DNA from: Asaia sp. W19
GTDB lineage: Bacteria > Pseudomonadota > Alphaproteobacteria > Acetobacterales > Acetobacteraceae
Direction: 5' to 3'
Assembly (NCBI RefSeq): GCF_003994335.1
Contig: NZ_PNQZ01000047.1
Coordinates: forward strand, 22,541 to 86,540
Length of the DNA stretch: 64,000 bases
The position numbers and the translations under genes were made by a program. The notes below the pieces were generated by a model. The model saw only the letters and a program-made list of their open reading frames with translations. It was not told the DNA's origin and made no database searches. Of this stretch, positions 55,065-63,781 are shown piece by piece. How positions within the stretch are numbered: the first letter of the stretch is position 1; every line of letters starts with the position of its first letter.

Positions 55065-55661
55065 ATGACAGAAGCCAGACAGTCCCGCCTTCACCGCAAG
55101 ACCGGTGAGACCGATATTTCCGTCTTCATCGATCTCGATGGCAGCGGTCGCGCCGAACTCGATAGCGGGATCGGGTTCTTCGATCACATGCTCACGGCGC
55201 TCGCCAAGCATGGCGGATTCGACATCGAAGTGCGTTGCCATGGTGACCTGCATGTGGACGGACATCACACCGTCGAGGATATCGGCATTGCGCTCGGCAA
55301 GGCTTTCGCACAGGCCCTGGGCGATAAACGCGGGATCACGCGGTTTGGCCATGCCCTCGTGCCGCTGGATGAGGCGCTCTGCGAGGTGGTCGTGGATATT
55401 TCAGGACGGCCCTACCTCGCCTGGAATGTCGAATTCGTGCGCGAGCGGATTGGCGAGATGGATACAGATCTGTTCGAGGAATTCTACCGCGCATTTGCCA
55501 TGGCTGCGTCCATCGCTCTGCACATTACCTGTAAGGCGGGGCGGAATGCCCATCATATTGCTGAAAGCGGCTTCAAGGCCTTTTCCCGCGCCTTGCGTAT
55601 GGCCGTGGCAATAGACCCGCGTGTCGGCAGCGCGGTGCCCTCGACCAAGGGGGTATTGTGA
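55065..55661 (+). CDS. hisB: Imidazoleglycerol-phosphate dehydratase HisB
   Basis: Histidine-pathway enzyme converting IGP to imidazole-acetol phosphate with manganese. Metal-binding His motifs are DGHHTVEDIG near 67 and HHIAESGFKAFSRAL near 163; GIGFFDHMLTALAKHGGFD near 35-53 is the family block. The free, about 198-residue form lacks the N-terminal phosphatase domain of the enteric bifunctional enzyme. The ATG at 55065 is taken; one at 55053 is also possible. It is the first gene of the his operon and is divergent from the nitroreductase gene. Confidence 0.95.
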   Translation: MTEARQSRLHRKTGETDISVFIDLDGSGRAELDSGIGFFDHMLTALAKHGGFDIEVRCHGDLHVDGHHTVEDIGIALGKAFAQALGDKRGITRFGHALVPLDEALCEVVVDISGRPYLAWNVEFVRERIGEMDTDLFEEFYRAFAMAASIALHITCKAGRNAHHIAESGFKAFSRALRMAVAIDPRVGSAVPSTKGVL

Positions 55662-56005
55662 ACGCCTATCTGGCCTTCGGCGGGGAGGCGTCATATCCGA
55701 CCGCTCTGATCAAGCAGGGTATGCATTGGCGTCTCTTTTTCCTCGGGCCGATCGGTTTTCTGCTCAGTGGCTGCTGGATCGCGTTTGCCATTAGCGCCTG
55801 TATCAGCGCCGTGGTGCTGCGTTTTACCGGTCCGGCCGGTCTGTTCTACGCTTATATCCTGAACTTGGTGCTGGCCGTCTTTGCAGCGGAGATCATGGGA
55901 TGGGAGATCCGGCTCAAGGGTGGCGTACTTCGCGGCGTATGGCTGGGAAGGAGCATGGCTGATGCCAGACTGCGTGCTGCCGACTCAGCGTCGGGGGCAG
56001 CATGA
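55658..56005 (+). CDS. Small membrane protein within the his operon (DUF2628-like)
   Basis: A 115-residue protein with a hydrophobic pair of helices (about 28-55 and 60-82) and basic ends; the layout and FLGPIGFLLSGCWIAF resemble DUF2628-type membrane proteins, though I am unsure of the family. It overlaps hisB and hisH by 4 bases each, so it is tightly embedded in the histidine operon. No known histidine-pathway step needs a membrane protein. Confidence 0.65.
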   Translation: MNAYLAFGGEASYPTALIKQGMHWRLFFLGPIGFLLSGCWIAFAISACISAVVLRFTGPAGLFYAYILNLVLAVFAAEIMGWEIRLKGGVLRGVWLGRSMADARLRAADSASGAA

Positions 56006-56643
56006 GAAAGATCGTTGTTATCGACTATGACGGAGGAAATCTTGCCTCCGCCGCTCAGACGGCACGGCATGTCGTCACGACACAAGGCCTTGATGCGGAC
56101 GTCATCATCTCGGGAAGATCGGAGGATGTTCTCGGTGCCGATCATATCATCCTGCCGGGTCAGGGCGCCTTTGCGCATTGCGCAGCGGGACTTGGTGGCG
56201 GACTGCGTGAGGCCCTGGTGGAAGCCACTGATCGCGGAACGCCGTTTCTCGGCATTTGTGTGGGCATGCAGCTCATGGCTCAATGGGGGCTTGAGCATGG
56301 GCGAACGGCGGGACTTGGCTGGATTGATGGTGAGATTGCCCGCATGGATGCGGCGCTAGAGGCCGGGCTGCGCCTGCCGCATATGGGGTGGAACGTGCTC
56401 GATTTCGAACCTGGCCACCACGCGCTGACGGCCGGACTTACCCCGGGAGATCACGGGTACTTTGTCCATTCCTACGCGCTTACGGGCTGGAACGAAGACG
56501 ATATCGTCGCGACTGCCGGTTATGGCGGGCGGGTGCCGGCCATCGTGGCTCGTGGCAATCGTTGCGGAACGCAGTTTCATGTCGAGAAAAGCCAGAAGAC
56601 CGGTTTGACGATCATGGCTAATTTTCTGAGCTGGATGCCGTGA
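56002..56643 (+). CDS. hisH: Imidazole glycerol phosphate synthase glutaminase subunit HisH
   Basis: Class I glutamine amidotransferase that supplies ammonia to HisF. The nucleophile Cys lies in FLGICVGMQLMAQWG near residue 85; the oxyanion region is LPGQGAFAHCA near 50; the catalytic His-x-Glu is in CGTQFHVEKSQKTG near 193-195. The 213-residue length is normal. It overlaps both neighbours by 4 bases. Confidence 0.95.
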   Translation: MRKIVVIDYDGGNLASAAQTARHVVTTQGLDADVIISGRSEDVLGADHIILPGQGAFAHCAAGLGGGLREALVEATDRGTPFLGICVGMQLMAQWGLEHGRTAGLGWIDGEIARMDAALEAGLRLPHMGWNVLDFEPGHHALTAGLTPGDHGYFVHSYALTGWNEDDIVATAGYGGRVPAIVARGNRCGTQFHVEKSQKTGLTIMANFLSWMP

Positions 56644-57989
56644 CCCGTATTGCGGAGCGTCTCTCGCGTATTGATGAAACGGATATGGCCGCGCTATGCG
56701 AGATCACCACGGCGGCTATTCTGGATGGGGGTGGTCTAGGCTGGCTCACCCCTCCTGGACGCGCCGTTCTTGAGCGCTACTTCAATGGTGTCCTCATGGT
56801 GCCGGAGACGCGATTTTTCGTCGTGCGTGACGAGGACGGCCAGATTCAGGGCTGCGCGCAGCTCGTACGTCCGTCGCGTAACAACGAGGCCCAGGCACAG
56901 ACAGCCCAGATCCGCGGATATTTTGTGGCGCCATACATGCGTGGGCGCGGGCTGGGGTATGTTCTGGCCGATGCCGTCATGGAGGCGGCTCGGGCTCTTG
57001 GCTGCAAGGTACTGAACTGCGAGGTGCCTGAAACGCAGCACTCCGCCCTGTCCATGTTCCGGTCACTTGGTTTCGAGCACTGGGGAACGCATCCTTTTTA
57101 CGCCCGGAGCCATGAAGGAACCATCAAGGGGCTCTTCATGACAAAGCGCCTCGATCCAGGCGCTTCTTCCATCACCAGACAAAAACGGCAGTCCGAAAAG
57201 GAAAGCACCTTGGCGAGCACGGATACTTCCACGCAGCGGCATCTCAGCCTCTATCCCGCGATCGATCTTAAGGACGGCGCCTGTGTACGCCTGCGCCGAG
57301 GGGAGATGGATGAGGCGACGGTCTATTCTGACAACCCTGGTGCGCAGGCCCTTGCTTTCGCGCAGGCCGGATGTTCCCGACTGCATGTGGTGGATCTCAA
57401 CGGGGCTTTCGCGGGGCGTTCCGCCAATGGGGCCGCGGTCGAGGCGATCCTTGCCACAACGGATCTTCCTGTCCAGCTTGGGGGCGGTATTCGTGATATG
57501 GCTGGTATCGAACGCTGGCTGACCGCCGGGCTCGACCGGGTCATTCTCGGTTCGGTTGCCGTGAAGAACCCGGAACTGGTGCGGGAGGCCTGTAGGGCTT
57601 TTCCGGGCAAGATCGTTGCCGGAATTGATGCGCGTCAGGGGCGTGTTGCAACCGAGGGCTGGGCAGAAGTGTCTGAGCTGAATGCGCGTGACCTCGCCCT
57701 GCGCATGCAGGATGCAGGTGTTGCTGCTGTCATCTTCACCGAGATCACCCGTGACGGCATGCTGGAAGGTCTCGACCTCGAGCAGACGGCTGATCTTGCG
57801 CGCAGGCTTTCCATCCCGGTCATCGCGAGCGGTGGGGTGGGCTGCGCCCAGCATCTTCGTGACTTTCGGGCGGTGGCCGATGAGACGCCAGGCCTTGACG
57901 GGGTTATTGTGGGGCGCGCGCTCTATGATGGCCGGGTATCGCTTGAGGAAGCGCTCAGTATCGTCGAGGGCACGTCATGCTCAAGCTGA
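56640..57989 (+). CDS. hisA: GNAT N-acetyltransferase fused to HisA
   Basis: A 449-residue reading frame with two domains. Residues 1 to about 172 form a GNAT acetyltransferase with the acetyl-CoA loop [16 protein letters not shown] near 97-112. A linker follows, and residues about 200-445 are HisA, the ProFAR isomerase, with [17 protein letters not shown] near 205, [10 protein letters not shown] near 250 (catalytic Asp region), [10 protein letters not shown] near 280 and PVIASGGVG near 392. There is no stop between them. A TTG at 57210 (residue 191) with AAGGA 7 bases upstream could start HisA alone. So the cell may make the fusion, free HisA, or both. Confidence 0.88.
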   Translation: MTRIAERLSRIDETDMAALCEITTAAILDGGGLGWLTPPGRAVLERYFNGVLMVPETRFFVVRDEDGQIQGCAQLVRPSRNNEAQAQTAQIRGYFVAPYMRGRGLGYVLADAVMEAARALGCKVLNCEVPETQHSALSMFRSLGFEHWGTHPFYARSHEGTIKGLFMTKRLDPGASSITRQKRQSEKESTLASTDTSTQRHLSLYPAIDLKDGACVRLRRGEMDEATVYSDNPGAQALAFAQAGCSRLHVVDLNGAFAGRSANGAAVEAILATTDLPVQLGGGIRDMAGIERWLTAGLDRVILGSVAVKNPELVREACRAFPGKIVAGIDARQGRVATEGWAEVSELNARDLALRMQDAGVAAVIFTEITRDGMLEGLDLEQTADLARRLSIPVIASGGVGCAQHLRDFRAVADETPGLDGVIVGRALYDGRVSLEEALSIVEGTSCSS

Positions 57990-58738
57990 GAGTCATCCCC
58001 TGCCTTGACGTCAAGGATGGGCGCGTGGTGAAGGGCGTGAACTTCGTCTCGTTGCGCGATGCCGGTGACCCGGTGGAGCAGGCTGTCGTTTATGATGCAG
58101 CCGGAGCCGATGAACTGACCTTCCTTGACATCACGGCCAGCGTTGAAAACCGCGATACCATCTATGATGTGGTTCGGCGCACGGCCGAGCGTGTCTTCCT
58201 CCCCTTGACCGTAGGCGGAGGGGTGCGCGCGCCCGAGGACATGCGTCGTTTGCTTCTGGCGGGAGCGGATAAATGCGCGGTCAATTCGGCGGCTGTCGTC
58301 AATCCTGAGTTGATCAACGACTCAGCCAATCGCTTTGGGAGCCAATGTGTCGTCGTTGCCATCGACGCCCGCTCCGACGGTAAGGGCGGCTGGGAGGTCT
58401 ATACAAAGGGTGGCCGCCAGCCCACAGGGATAGACGCCGTGGCTTGGGCGCAGGAAGCCCAGGCTCGCGGTGCGGGCGAGATCCTGTTGACGAGCATGGA
58501 TCGAGACGGCACGGGAGAAGGCTTCGATCTCGATTTGCTGCGCAAGGTCTGTGGCACGGTTACAATTCCTGTGGTGGCCTCGGGTGGCGTGGGAGAACTT
58601 GCGCATTTCGTGGAAGGCGCGAAGGCGGGAGCGAGTGGTCTGCTTGCCGCCAGTGTCTTTCATTTCGGGACATTCGGCATTGCCGGGGTCAAGGCGGCCC
58701 TCGAAGAGGCTGGTCTGCCAGTGCGCCCGGGAAACTGA
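57977..58738 (+). CDS. hisF: Imidazole glycerol phosphate synthase cyclase subunit HisF
   Basis: TIM-barrel cyclase making IGP and AICAR from PRFAR and HisH-derived ammonia. The catalytic Asp residues are in [15 protein letters not shown] near 6-20 (Asp11) and [15 protein letters not shown] near 172-186 (Asp130 equivalent upstream in [11 protein letters not shown]). Phosphate loops are [14 protein letters not shown] near 77 and [13 protein letters not shown] near 197. It overlaps the end of hisA by 13 bases. Confidence 0.96.
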   Translation: MLKLRVIPCLDVKDGRVVKGVNFVSLRDAGDPVEQAVVYDAAGADELTFLDITASVENRDTIYDVVRRTAERVFLPLTVGGGVRAPEDMRRLLLAGADKCAVNSAAVVNPELINDSANRFGSQCVVVAIDARSDGKGGWEVYTKGGRQPTGIDAVAWAQEAQARGAGEILLTSMDRDGTGEGFDLDLLRKVCGTVTIPVVASGGVGELAHFVEGAKAGASGLLAASVFHFGTFGIAGVKAALEEAGLPVRPGN

Positions 58739-58802
58739 TGCGCTGCGCGGAAAGCTTTGACCTGCCCTTTTGGCAGCATACGACGATGAATGGGAAATGA
58801 TC

Positions 58803-59276
58803 ATGGCGCTCGCCACGAAAAGAACGACACGCAAGGCTGATGGCGGCGGCGCCAAGAAAGGCGGGGCCAAGCCGGCCTCAGCCAAGAAGGCACAGGGTAA
58901 GAAGGGGGCGTCCAAGAGTGCCGCGCCTCCTGAAGTGCAGCAGACGGATGCTCAGGTTCTGGATCATCTTTTCCAAACGGTGTTGTCGCGTCGCGGAACG
59001 GACCCGTCGCTGAGCCACTCCTCACGTCTCCTTTCGCGGGGACGTAAGAAGATTGCTCAGAAGTTCGGTGAGGAAGCGGTCGAGTGCCTGATCGAAGCGG
59101 TCGCAGGAAAGCCCGCAGAGCTTATCAGCGAGAGTGCAGATGTGTTGTACCATCTGATCGTGATGTGGGTGGATGCGGGCATCACGCCTCAGGAGGTGTG
59201 GCAGGAGCTGTGTCGCCGTGAGGCCATGAGCGGCGTCGAGGAAAAAGCCTCGCGCCCGCGCAAGACGGGGGAATGA
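58803..59276 (+). CDS. hisE: Phosphoribosyl-ATP pyrophosphatase HisE with Lys/Ala-rich N-terminal extension
   Basis: All-alpha enzyme that removes diphosphate from PR-ATP in histidine synthesis. The catalytic region is [21 protein letters not shown] (shown without its last residue here; near 82-102), with Glu residues that bind Mg, followed by [23 protein letters not shown]. The first about 45 residues are unusual: [19 protein letters not shown], a Lys/Ala/Gly-rich tail like histone H1, absent from typical HisE (about 100 residues). ATG 58803 is taken; 58797 and a TTG at 58770 are alternatives. The HIT gene starts 3 bases after its stop. Confidence 0.9.
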   Translation: MALATKRTTRKADGGGAKKGGAKPASAKKAQGKKGASKSAAPPEVQQTDAQVLDHLFQTVLSRRGTDPSLSHSSRLLSRGRKKIAQKFGEEAVECLIEAVAGKPAELISESADVLYHLIVMWVDAGITPQEVWQELCRREAMSGVEEKASRPRKTGE

Positions 59277-59279
59277 ACC

Positions 59280-59669
59280 GTGGCTGTTGATTTGAGCCTT
59301 CCCTACGATCCGGGCAATGTCTTTGCGAAGATCCTGCGTCGTGAGATCCCTGTACAGATTCTGTATGAGGATGAGTACGCCCTTGCCTTCCCTGATATCT
59401 CCCCTCAGGCAGCGATTCATGTCCTGATCATTCCAAAGGGTGCTTACGTGTCTTCGGCGGATTTCGGGGCGTCCGCGAGCAATGACGAGATCGCGGGCTT
59501 TGCGCGAGCAATCTCCAAGGTGGCCGAGCAACTGGATCTGACCCGCAACGGATATAGACTGATCAGCAACACAGGACCTGATGCCGGTCAGGAAGTTCCG
59601 CATTATCACGTGCATCTGCTCGCAGGTGAAAAACTGAGTGCGAAATTAATCAAGAAAAACGCAGAATGA
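59280..59669 (+). CDS. HIT-family nucleotide hydrolase
   Basis: Histidine-triad protein of 129 residues with the active-site motif HYHVHLLAG near 106-114 and N-terminal FAKILRREIPVQILYEDEYALAF near 13-35. HIT proteins of this type (HinT) hydrolyse adenosine phosphoramidates. It begins with GTG 3 bases after hisE, so it is the last gene of the his operon; HIT genes commonly follow hisE in alphaproteobacteria. Confidence 0.92.
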   Translation: MAVDLSLPYDPGNVFAKILRREIPVQILYEDEYALAFPDISPQAAIHVLIIPKGAYVSSADFGASASNDEIAGFARAISKVAEQLDLTRNGYRLISNTGPDAGQEVPHYHVHLLAGEKLSAKLIKKNAE

Positions 59670-59713
59670 CCCTTGCGGGCACCCCCGCAATATCATAGAA
59701 GGCACCTCGCCTC

Positions 59714-59789
59714 GTCCCATTCGTCTAGAGGCCTAGGACACCGCCCTCTCACGGCGGCAACAGGGGTTCGAATCCCCTATGGGACGCCA
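59714..59789 (+). tRNA. tRNA-Glu (anticodon CTC)
   Basis: The acceptor stem GTCCCAT (59714-59720) pairs with ATGGGAC (59779-59785); the anticodon arm CCGCC-CTCTCAC-GGCGG carries CTC; the T-arm is GGGGTTCGAATCCCC; G59786 is the discriminator and CCA is encoded (59787-59789). All arms fold. An integrase gene 130 bases downstream suggests that its 3' end serves as an attachment site. Confidence 0.95.
59762..59789 (+). other. Probable integration (att) site in the tRNA-Glu 3' end
   Basis: The T-arm and acceptor end of tRNA-Glu lie just before a tyrosine integrase gene, the usual geometry of a genomic island inserted in a tRNA. I found no second copy of the tRNA tail in the window, so the other end of the island must lie beyond 64000 or has been lost. 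A CCGCAG-TTTT-CTGCGG hairpin follows at 59799-59814. Confidence 0.4.
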
Positions 59790-59918
59790 TTTGATTTTCC
59801 GCAGTTTTCTGCGGGTTCCAATGGGTAAAAAGCAGAATCCTGATTTACCAAAGTGTTGATTTTGAGCCAGTCCTGAGCCACTCAGGAAATTATGGCTCTT
59901 TGGTATCAGGAGCTTCGC

Positions 59919-61040
59919 ATGAGCGAATCAGAAAGATCAGGCATCGATCCGGCCACAGGTAAACCACTCCCCAAGGGTGTATGGTACCGAGGCGCGGGTC
60001 AGTATCAGGCCCGCAAGATGGTTGATGGCAAACGCCTGAGAAAGACCTTTGCATCCTCAGCGTTGGCTCGCCGCTGGCTAACTGAAAAACGTGCCGAGGT
60101 CGATCTTCGCCAGTTCAAGGACACATCGTCTCTCGACAAGACACCACTCAGACGATTGGTGGAACGCTACCGCGACGAATGCATGGCCCATCGCCAGGGG
60201 GACCGTACGGGCCACATCCCTGCCCTGCTCGATGACCCTGTCGTTAATGTCATGGTGAGCAAATGGCAGCCAGCTGACGTTCGTGCCTTTCGCGATCGCA
60301 TGCTTGCGGACGGCTATGCGCCAGCAACCGTGGTCAAGCGGCTCAATCTCCTCGCCAGCATCGTCCAGCACGCGATCAGTGAGTGGGATATCCATACGGT
60401 CAATCATGCCTCCGGCAGGATTGTAAAACGGCCGCAAGGCGCTGACAGGAAGCGTAACAGGCGGTTGGCCATTCTAGATAATGAGCTTAATCTTCAGAGT
60501 GAATATGACCGCCTTATAGAGGTTGTTTCGGCCTCTGAGCATGCGGACGATGTATGGCTCGTCAAATGGTCGATCGAACAAGCCTGTCGTTTATCGGAGT
60601 CTGTTTCTCTCTGCTGGAAAGACATCGATTTCCGCAGTCGCACGCTATCGCTTGCCAGAGTGAAGAGCGAGCGCCTTCGGGAGGAACTCGGCCCCGAGAA
60701 ACGCCCCCTGACACCCGGTGCACGGCGCCTCCTCGTCGAGAAACTCAAGCAGATGCCGCATAGGCCGGAACCGCAGGAGAAAATCTTCGATATTGGCAAT
60801 GAGAAGGCGTTTTCTGTCCGTTTTGGTCGGATGACCAAGCGCGCAGGCCTGATCAACCTCACCTTTCATGATCTTCGCCACGAGGCGACGTCGCGTCTCG
60901 CACGCTATCTCACGAACCCGCTCGATCTGATGCGGGTCACCGGACATCGTGATCTGAAATCGCTCGATCGATACTACCAGCCCATCATGCAGGAACTCGC
61001 GGACAAGATTGAGGCTAATGAGCCAACGCCTATAGAATAG
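59919..61040 (+). CDS. Tyrosine-type site-specific integrase
   Basis: Phage/island integrase of about 373 residues from the ATG at 59919 (CAGGAG ribosome site 6 bases upstream; an ATG at 59892 is also in frame). An N-terminal arm-binding region (GVWYRGAGQYQARKMVDGKR) precedes a SAM-like core-binding domain (about 80-180). The catalytic domain has Arg in EQACRLSESVSL near 224, HDLRHEATSRLA near 316 (His and Arg), and TGHRDLKSLDRYYQ near 341, with the nucleophile Tyr near 352. All key residues are present. It marks the left end of an accessory region. Confidence 0.92.
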   Translation: MSESERSGIDPATGKPLPKGVWYRGAGQYQARKMVDGKRLRKTFASSALARRWLTEKRAEVDLRQFKDTSSLDKTPLRRLVERYRDECMAHRQGDRTGHIPALLDDPVVNVMVSKWQPADVRAFRDRMLADGYAPATVVKRLNLLASIVQHAISEWDIHTVNHASGRIVKRPQGADRKRNRRLAILDNELNLQSEYDRLIEVVSASEHADDVWLVKWSIEQACRLSESVSLCWKDIDFRSRTLSLARVKSERLREELGPEKRPLTPGARRLLVEKLKQMPHRPEPQEKIFDIGNEKAFSVRFGRMTKRAGLINLTFHDLRHEATSRLARYLTNPLDLMRVTGHRDLKSLDRYYQPIMQELADKIEANEPTPIE

Positions 61041-61054
61041 ACATCTCTTTTCCG

Positions 61055-61086
61055 CTACTTCCGATGATTTCTATTATCGGAAGTAG
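61055..61086. repeat. Perfect 11-base inverted repeat after the integrase gene
   Basis: CTACTTCCGAT (61055-61065), a 10-base spacer, ATCGGAAGTAG (61076-61086), starting 15 bases after the integrase stop. There is no T-run behind it. It may be a terminator, a protein-binding site, or an element of the mobile unit. The remaining gap to 61300 shows only a reading frame without a start (61093-61341) of doubtful value. Confidence 0.6.
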
Positions 61087-61300
61087 GTGTAATGGGCAGA
61101 AAACGGCAGCGGATGGGCTTGGAAGCATGCCTCAGAGGCAGGGTTTGGCTATGCCACAGATTACCTCCGCGCTTACACGGCCGCGCTCAACGAAGGATGT
61201 CAGCTTTCGCCTTCTTTCCGGACACTAAACATGCCGGCACAGGTTCCTCGAAGCGGACGTCAGACACAGCCGATCGTTCGCATCGATCTGTTTGTCACTT

Positions 61301-61939
61301 TCATCCCAGTCGTAACTCCGGGCACAAAGTCCGTAAGATAAGCACGGCTGCCAACGTCAGCATGACGCAACCTACGATCGCATCGAGTATGCGCCAGGCG
61401 AACGGACGCGCAAAAATCGGTCGCAACAGACGACTGCCGTAGCCGAGGGATGCAAACCATACCACGCTCGCGGACGCGGCGCCGACGATGAAGAGCGGGC
61501 GTTGTCCGGACGGTTCGGCCGCCCCAGCCGCTCCCATCAGGAGCACCGTATCGAGATATACGTGCGGGTTGAGGAACGTGAATGCCGCCAGCATAGCCAA
61601 TACCCGCGCACGCGGGATTGGGGGCGTCTCGCCTGCGATCATGCGTCGGGGTGTGCGCATCCGGCGCAGTGCCGCAAGGCCGTACCAGGCCAGAAACGCG
61701 CTACCGCCGAACGCCAGAACCCGTTCGAGCGGCGGAACAGCGCCCAGAAAAGTCCCAAGACCGCTGACGCCTAGCGTTATTAGCAAGGCGTCGGCAAGGC
61801 TGCAGAACAGGACGACCAGGGTGACATACTCGCCCTTCAAACCTTGCTGAAGGACGAACAGATTTTGCGCGCCGATCGCCATGATCAGCGCGGCCGACAG
61901 ACAGAAACCGGAAAAGACTGGAAGCAGCAGAGGCATCAT
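61301..61939 (-). CDS. LysE/ArgO-family amino acid exporter
   Basis: A 212-residue inner-membrane exporter with the LysE layout of six helices. Signature segments are the N-terminal AALIMAIGAQNLFVLQQGLKG near 16-36 and the later FTFLNPHVYLDTVLLMGAAG near 117-136, both typical of basic amino acid exporters. It is divergent from a LysG/ArgP-type regulator, the standard pairing for export of lysine or arginine under control of the regulator. Confidence 0.9.
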   Translation of the reverse strand: MMPLLLPVFSGFCLSAALIMAIGAQNLFVLQQGLKGEYVTLVVLFCSLADALLITLGVSGLGTFLGAVPPLERVLAFGGSAFLAWYGLAALRRMRTPRRMIAGETPPIPRARVLAMLAAFTFLNPHVYLDTVLLMGAAGAAEPSGQRPLFIVGAASASVVWFASLGYGSRLLRPIFARPFAWRILDAIVGCVMLTLAAVLILRTLCPELRLG

Positions 61940-61972
61940 TCCTGAGGGAGGTATCAGCCAAGCACTCGAAAG

Positions 61973-61986
61973 GAAAACTTGTTTTC
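61973..61986. promoter_or_regulatory. Palindrome in the lysE-argP intergenic region
   Basis: GAAAAC-TT-GTTTTC is a 6-base perfect inverted repeat in the 56-base gap between the divergent exporter and regulator genes. It is a candidate ArgP-type operator; the gap is too short for other elements. Confidence 0.35.
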
Positions 61987-62013
61987 TTTCATCAGATGAA
62001 GCAACGCTTCATC

Positions 62014-62919
62014 ATGCTCGATTATCCGTCGCTTGCGGCTGTCGCCGCCGTCATTCGCGAAGGCACGTTCGAACGCGCTGCAGCTGTTCTCGGCCATACG
62101 CCTTCCGCGGTTTCGCAACGTGTGCGCGGTCTGGAAGAGCGTCTTGGTGCGATCCTCATCCAACGCGGGCAGCCATGTCAGCCGACCGCACTGGGCCGGA
62201 AGCTGTGCGATCATGTCGACCGCGTGCGCCTGTTGGAACAGGATCTCGGCCCCGCTCTGGGGCACGGCGGCGGCAGCCTGTCTGGCGGCGTTGCCACCAT
62301 TGCGATCGCCGTCAACGCGGACAGCATGGCAACATGGTTTGCCAAAGCCGCCGCCGATTTTACGCATCAGACTACGGTCGCACTTGATTTCAGGCTGGAT
62401 GATGAAGCGCATACAGCCGATCGCCTGCGCTCCGGCGAAGTGCTGGCCGCCGTCAGTTCCAATCCTGCTCCCATTCCAGGATGCAAGATCATCGAATTAG
62501 GCACGCTACGCTATGCCGCCTGCGCCAGCCCGGCCTTCATGGCGCATCATTTCAGTCAGGAATTCAGTATTGAAAGGTTGGCGGCAGCGCCATCCTTGCG
62601 TTTCGATCGACGCGACGGACTACAGGCCCGCTGGCTACGCGAAACCCATGGAACCGAGCCGGGCAAGGTGATTCATTGGGTGCCGTCCACCCAGGGGTTC
62701 CTTGACCTCGGGCTCGCCGGCGTCGGCTGGGGGATGCATCCGATCAAGTTGGTCAGGGAACACCTGACGGCGGGACGGCTGGTCGAACTGCCGCCGGGCA
62801 TCAGGATTGGGGTGGCGCTTTACTGGACTGTCGCCCGACTACATGCCGATACCCTGATCCGTCTAACGCAGGCCGTGCAACGTGCCGCTGCTACGGAACT
62901 ACAGGCGCATGATGGGTGA
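62014..62919 (+). CDS. LysR-family regulator of the ArgP/LysG type
   Basis: Transcriptional regulator with an N-terminal helix-turn-helix (SLAAVAAVIREGTFERAAAVLGHTPSAVSQRVRGLEER, residues about 5-42, listed as a region). The C-terminal LysR substrate domain includes MHPIKLVREHLTAGRLVELPPG near 250. The N-terminal pattern and the divergent exporter identify the ArgP/LysG/IciA subgroup, which senses lysine or arginine. ATG at 62014 is preferred; one at 61996 is also in frame and would fall partly into the palindrome-promoter region. Confidence 0.88.
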   Translation: MLDYPSLAAVAAVIREGTFERAAAVLGHTPSAVSQRVRGLEERLGAILIQRGQPCQPTALGRKLCDHVDRVRLLEQDLGPALGHGGGSLSGGVATIAIAVNADSMATWFAKAAADFTHQTTVALDFRLDDEAHTADRLRSGEVLAAVSSNPAPIPGCKIIELGTLRYAACASPAFMAHHFSQEFSIERLAAAPSLRFDRRDGLQARWLRETHGTEPGKVIHWVPSTQGFLDLGLAGVGWGMHPIKLVREHLTAGRLVELPPGIRIGVALYWTVARLHADTLIRLTQAVQRAAATELQAHDG

Positions 62920-63030
62920 TTGTCCCCCTCCCCACAGCTGGGTCATGGAGGCCGGAAGCCGTTCCGGCCCGCGCAATAATGAAAACGACGATCCAACGCG
63001 TCTTTGAAACGAGAGGATATCGCCGCGATC

Positions 63031-63451
63031 ATGCCCAAAACCCTGGTCCTGCCGGGTGCCGCTGGAAGCGCCACATTCTGGCGACCGGTCGCGTCCCACG
63101 CCGGACTGGAGGGCCTATTCTTCGCCTGGCCCGGTCTGGGTCACGAGCCGCCTCAGGGCGATATCCGTTCGATCGACGATCTGGTCGATACGGTCGGCGC
63201 CCATATCACGGAGCCGGTCGACATCGTGGCGCAGTCGATGGGCGGCTTTATCGCGCTGCGTCTGGCATTGGCGTTTCCGCATCTGGTCCGGCGCCTGGTC
63301 CTGACGACCACGTCCGGGGGCGTGCCGGTCGCGGATCTGGGCGGCTGCCCCTGGCGTGATGATTATGCGCGCACATTTCCGAATGCCGCGCTGTGGATCG
63401 CCGATCCCGTCAGCGATCTCTCTGCCCGGCTTCCAGCGGTTACACAGCCTC
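63031..63451 (+). pseudogene. Alpha/beta hydrolase truncated by an IS3-family insertion
   Basis: The N-terminal part of an alpha/beta hydrolase: oxyanion-hole region LPGAAGSATFWRPV near 6-19, PGLGHEP near 41, and the nucleophile elbow QSMGGFIAL near 75. The reading frame loses homology at about 63451, where the insertion element begins, and stops at 63468 after four residues encoded by the element. The catalytic acid and His of the C-terminal half are therefore missing. The rest of the gene may survive beyond the element. Confidence 0.75.
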
Positions 63452-63514
63452 TGACGTGCTCCGCTTGAATGTGACCGTTTTGAAGTAGAGTCCGATCGAG
63501 AAGGATACGGACGA

Positions 63515-63781
63515 ATGAAGCGCAGTCGATTTTCGGAAGAGCAGATCATAGGCATCCTGAAGGAGCAGGAGGCGGGTCTGAAAGTTGCGGATCTGTGCCG
63601 CAAGCATGGGATCAGCGATGCGACTTTTTACAAATGAAAGACCCGTTACGGTGGGCTTGAGGTTTCCGAGGCAAAACGGCTCAGGACGCTGGAGGATGAG
63701 AACGGTCGCCTCAAACGACTTCTGGCGGATGCCATGCTGGACAATGCGGCGCTAAAGGAACTCGTTGGAAAAAAGTGGTGA
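63515..63781 (+). pseudogene. IS3-family OrfA with an internal stop
   Basis: Transposase DNA-binding subunit of about 88 codons. The N-terminal helix-turn-helix (FSEEQIIGILKEQEAG and VADLCRKHGISDATFYK) is intact, but codon 41 is TGA (63635-63637), where relatives have Trp (FYKWK). Reading continues in frame to the Leu-rich part LEDENGRLKRLLADAMLD and a stop at 63779. The stop probably inactivates the protein unless read through. Confidence 0.82.
63769..63775 (+). promoter_or_regulatory. Programmed -1 frameshift site of the IS element
   Basis: A AAA AAG heptamer read in zero frame, four bases before the orfA stop at 63779, with orfB in the -1 frame beginning at 63778. This is the standard signal for producing the OrfAB transposase in IS3 elements. 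Confidence 0.7.

Noticed and set aside
54987..55352. Upstream extension of the nitroreductase frame
   Set aside because: The extra residues would be read antisense through hisB; a normal ATG with the right family length exists at 54986.
61093..61341. Open frame of 82 codons containing GFGYATDYLRAYTAALNEG
   Set aside because: A stop codon immediately precedes it, no start codon is present before the segment, and it runs into the lysE end. It may be a gene remnant but cannot be supported.
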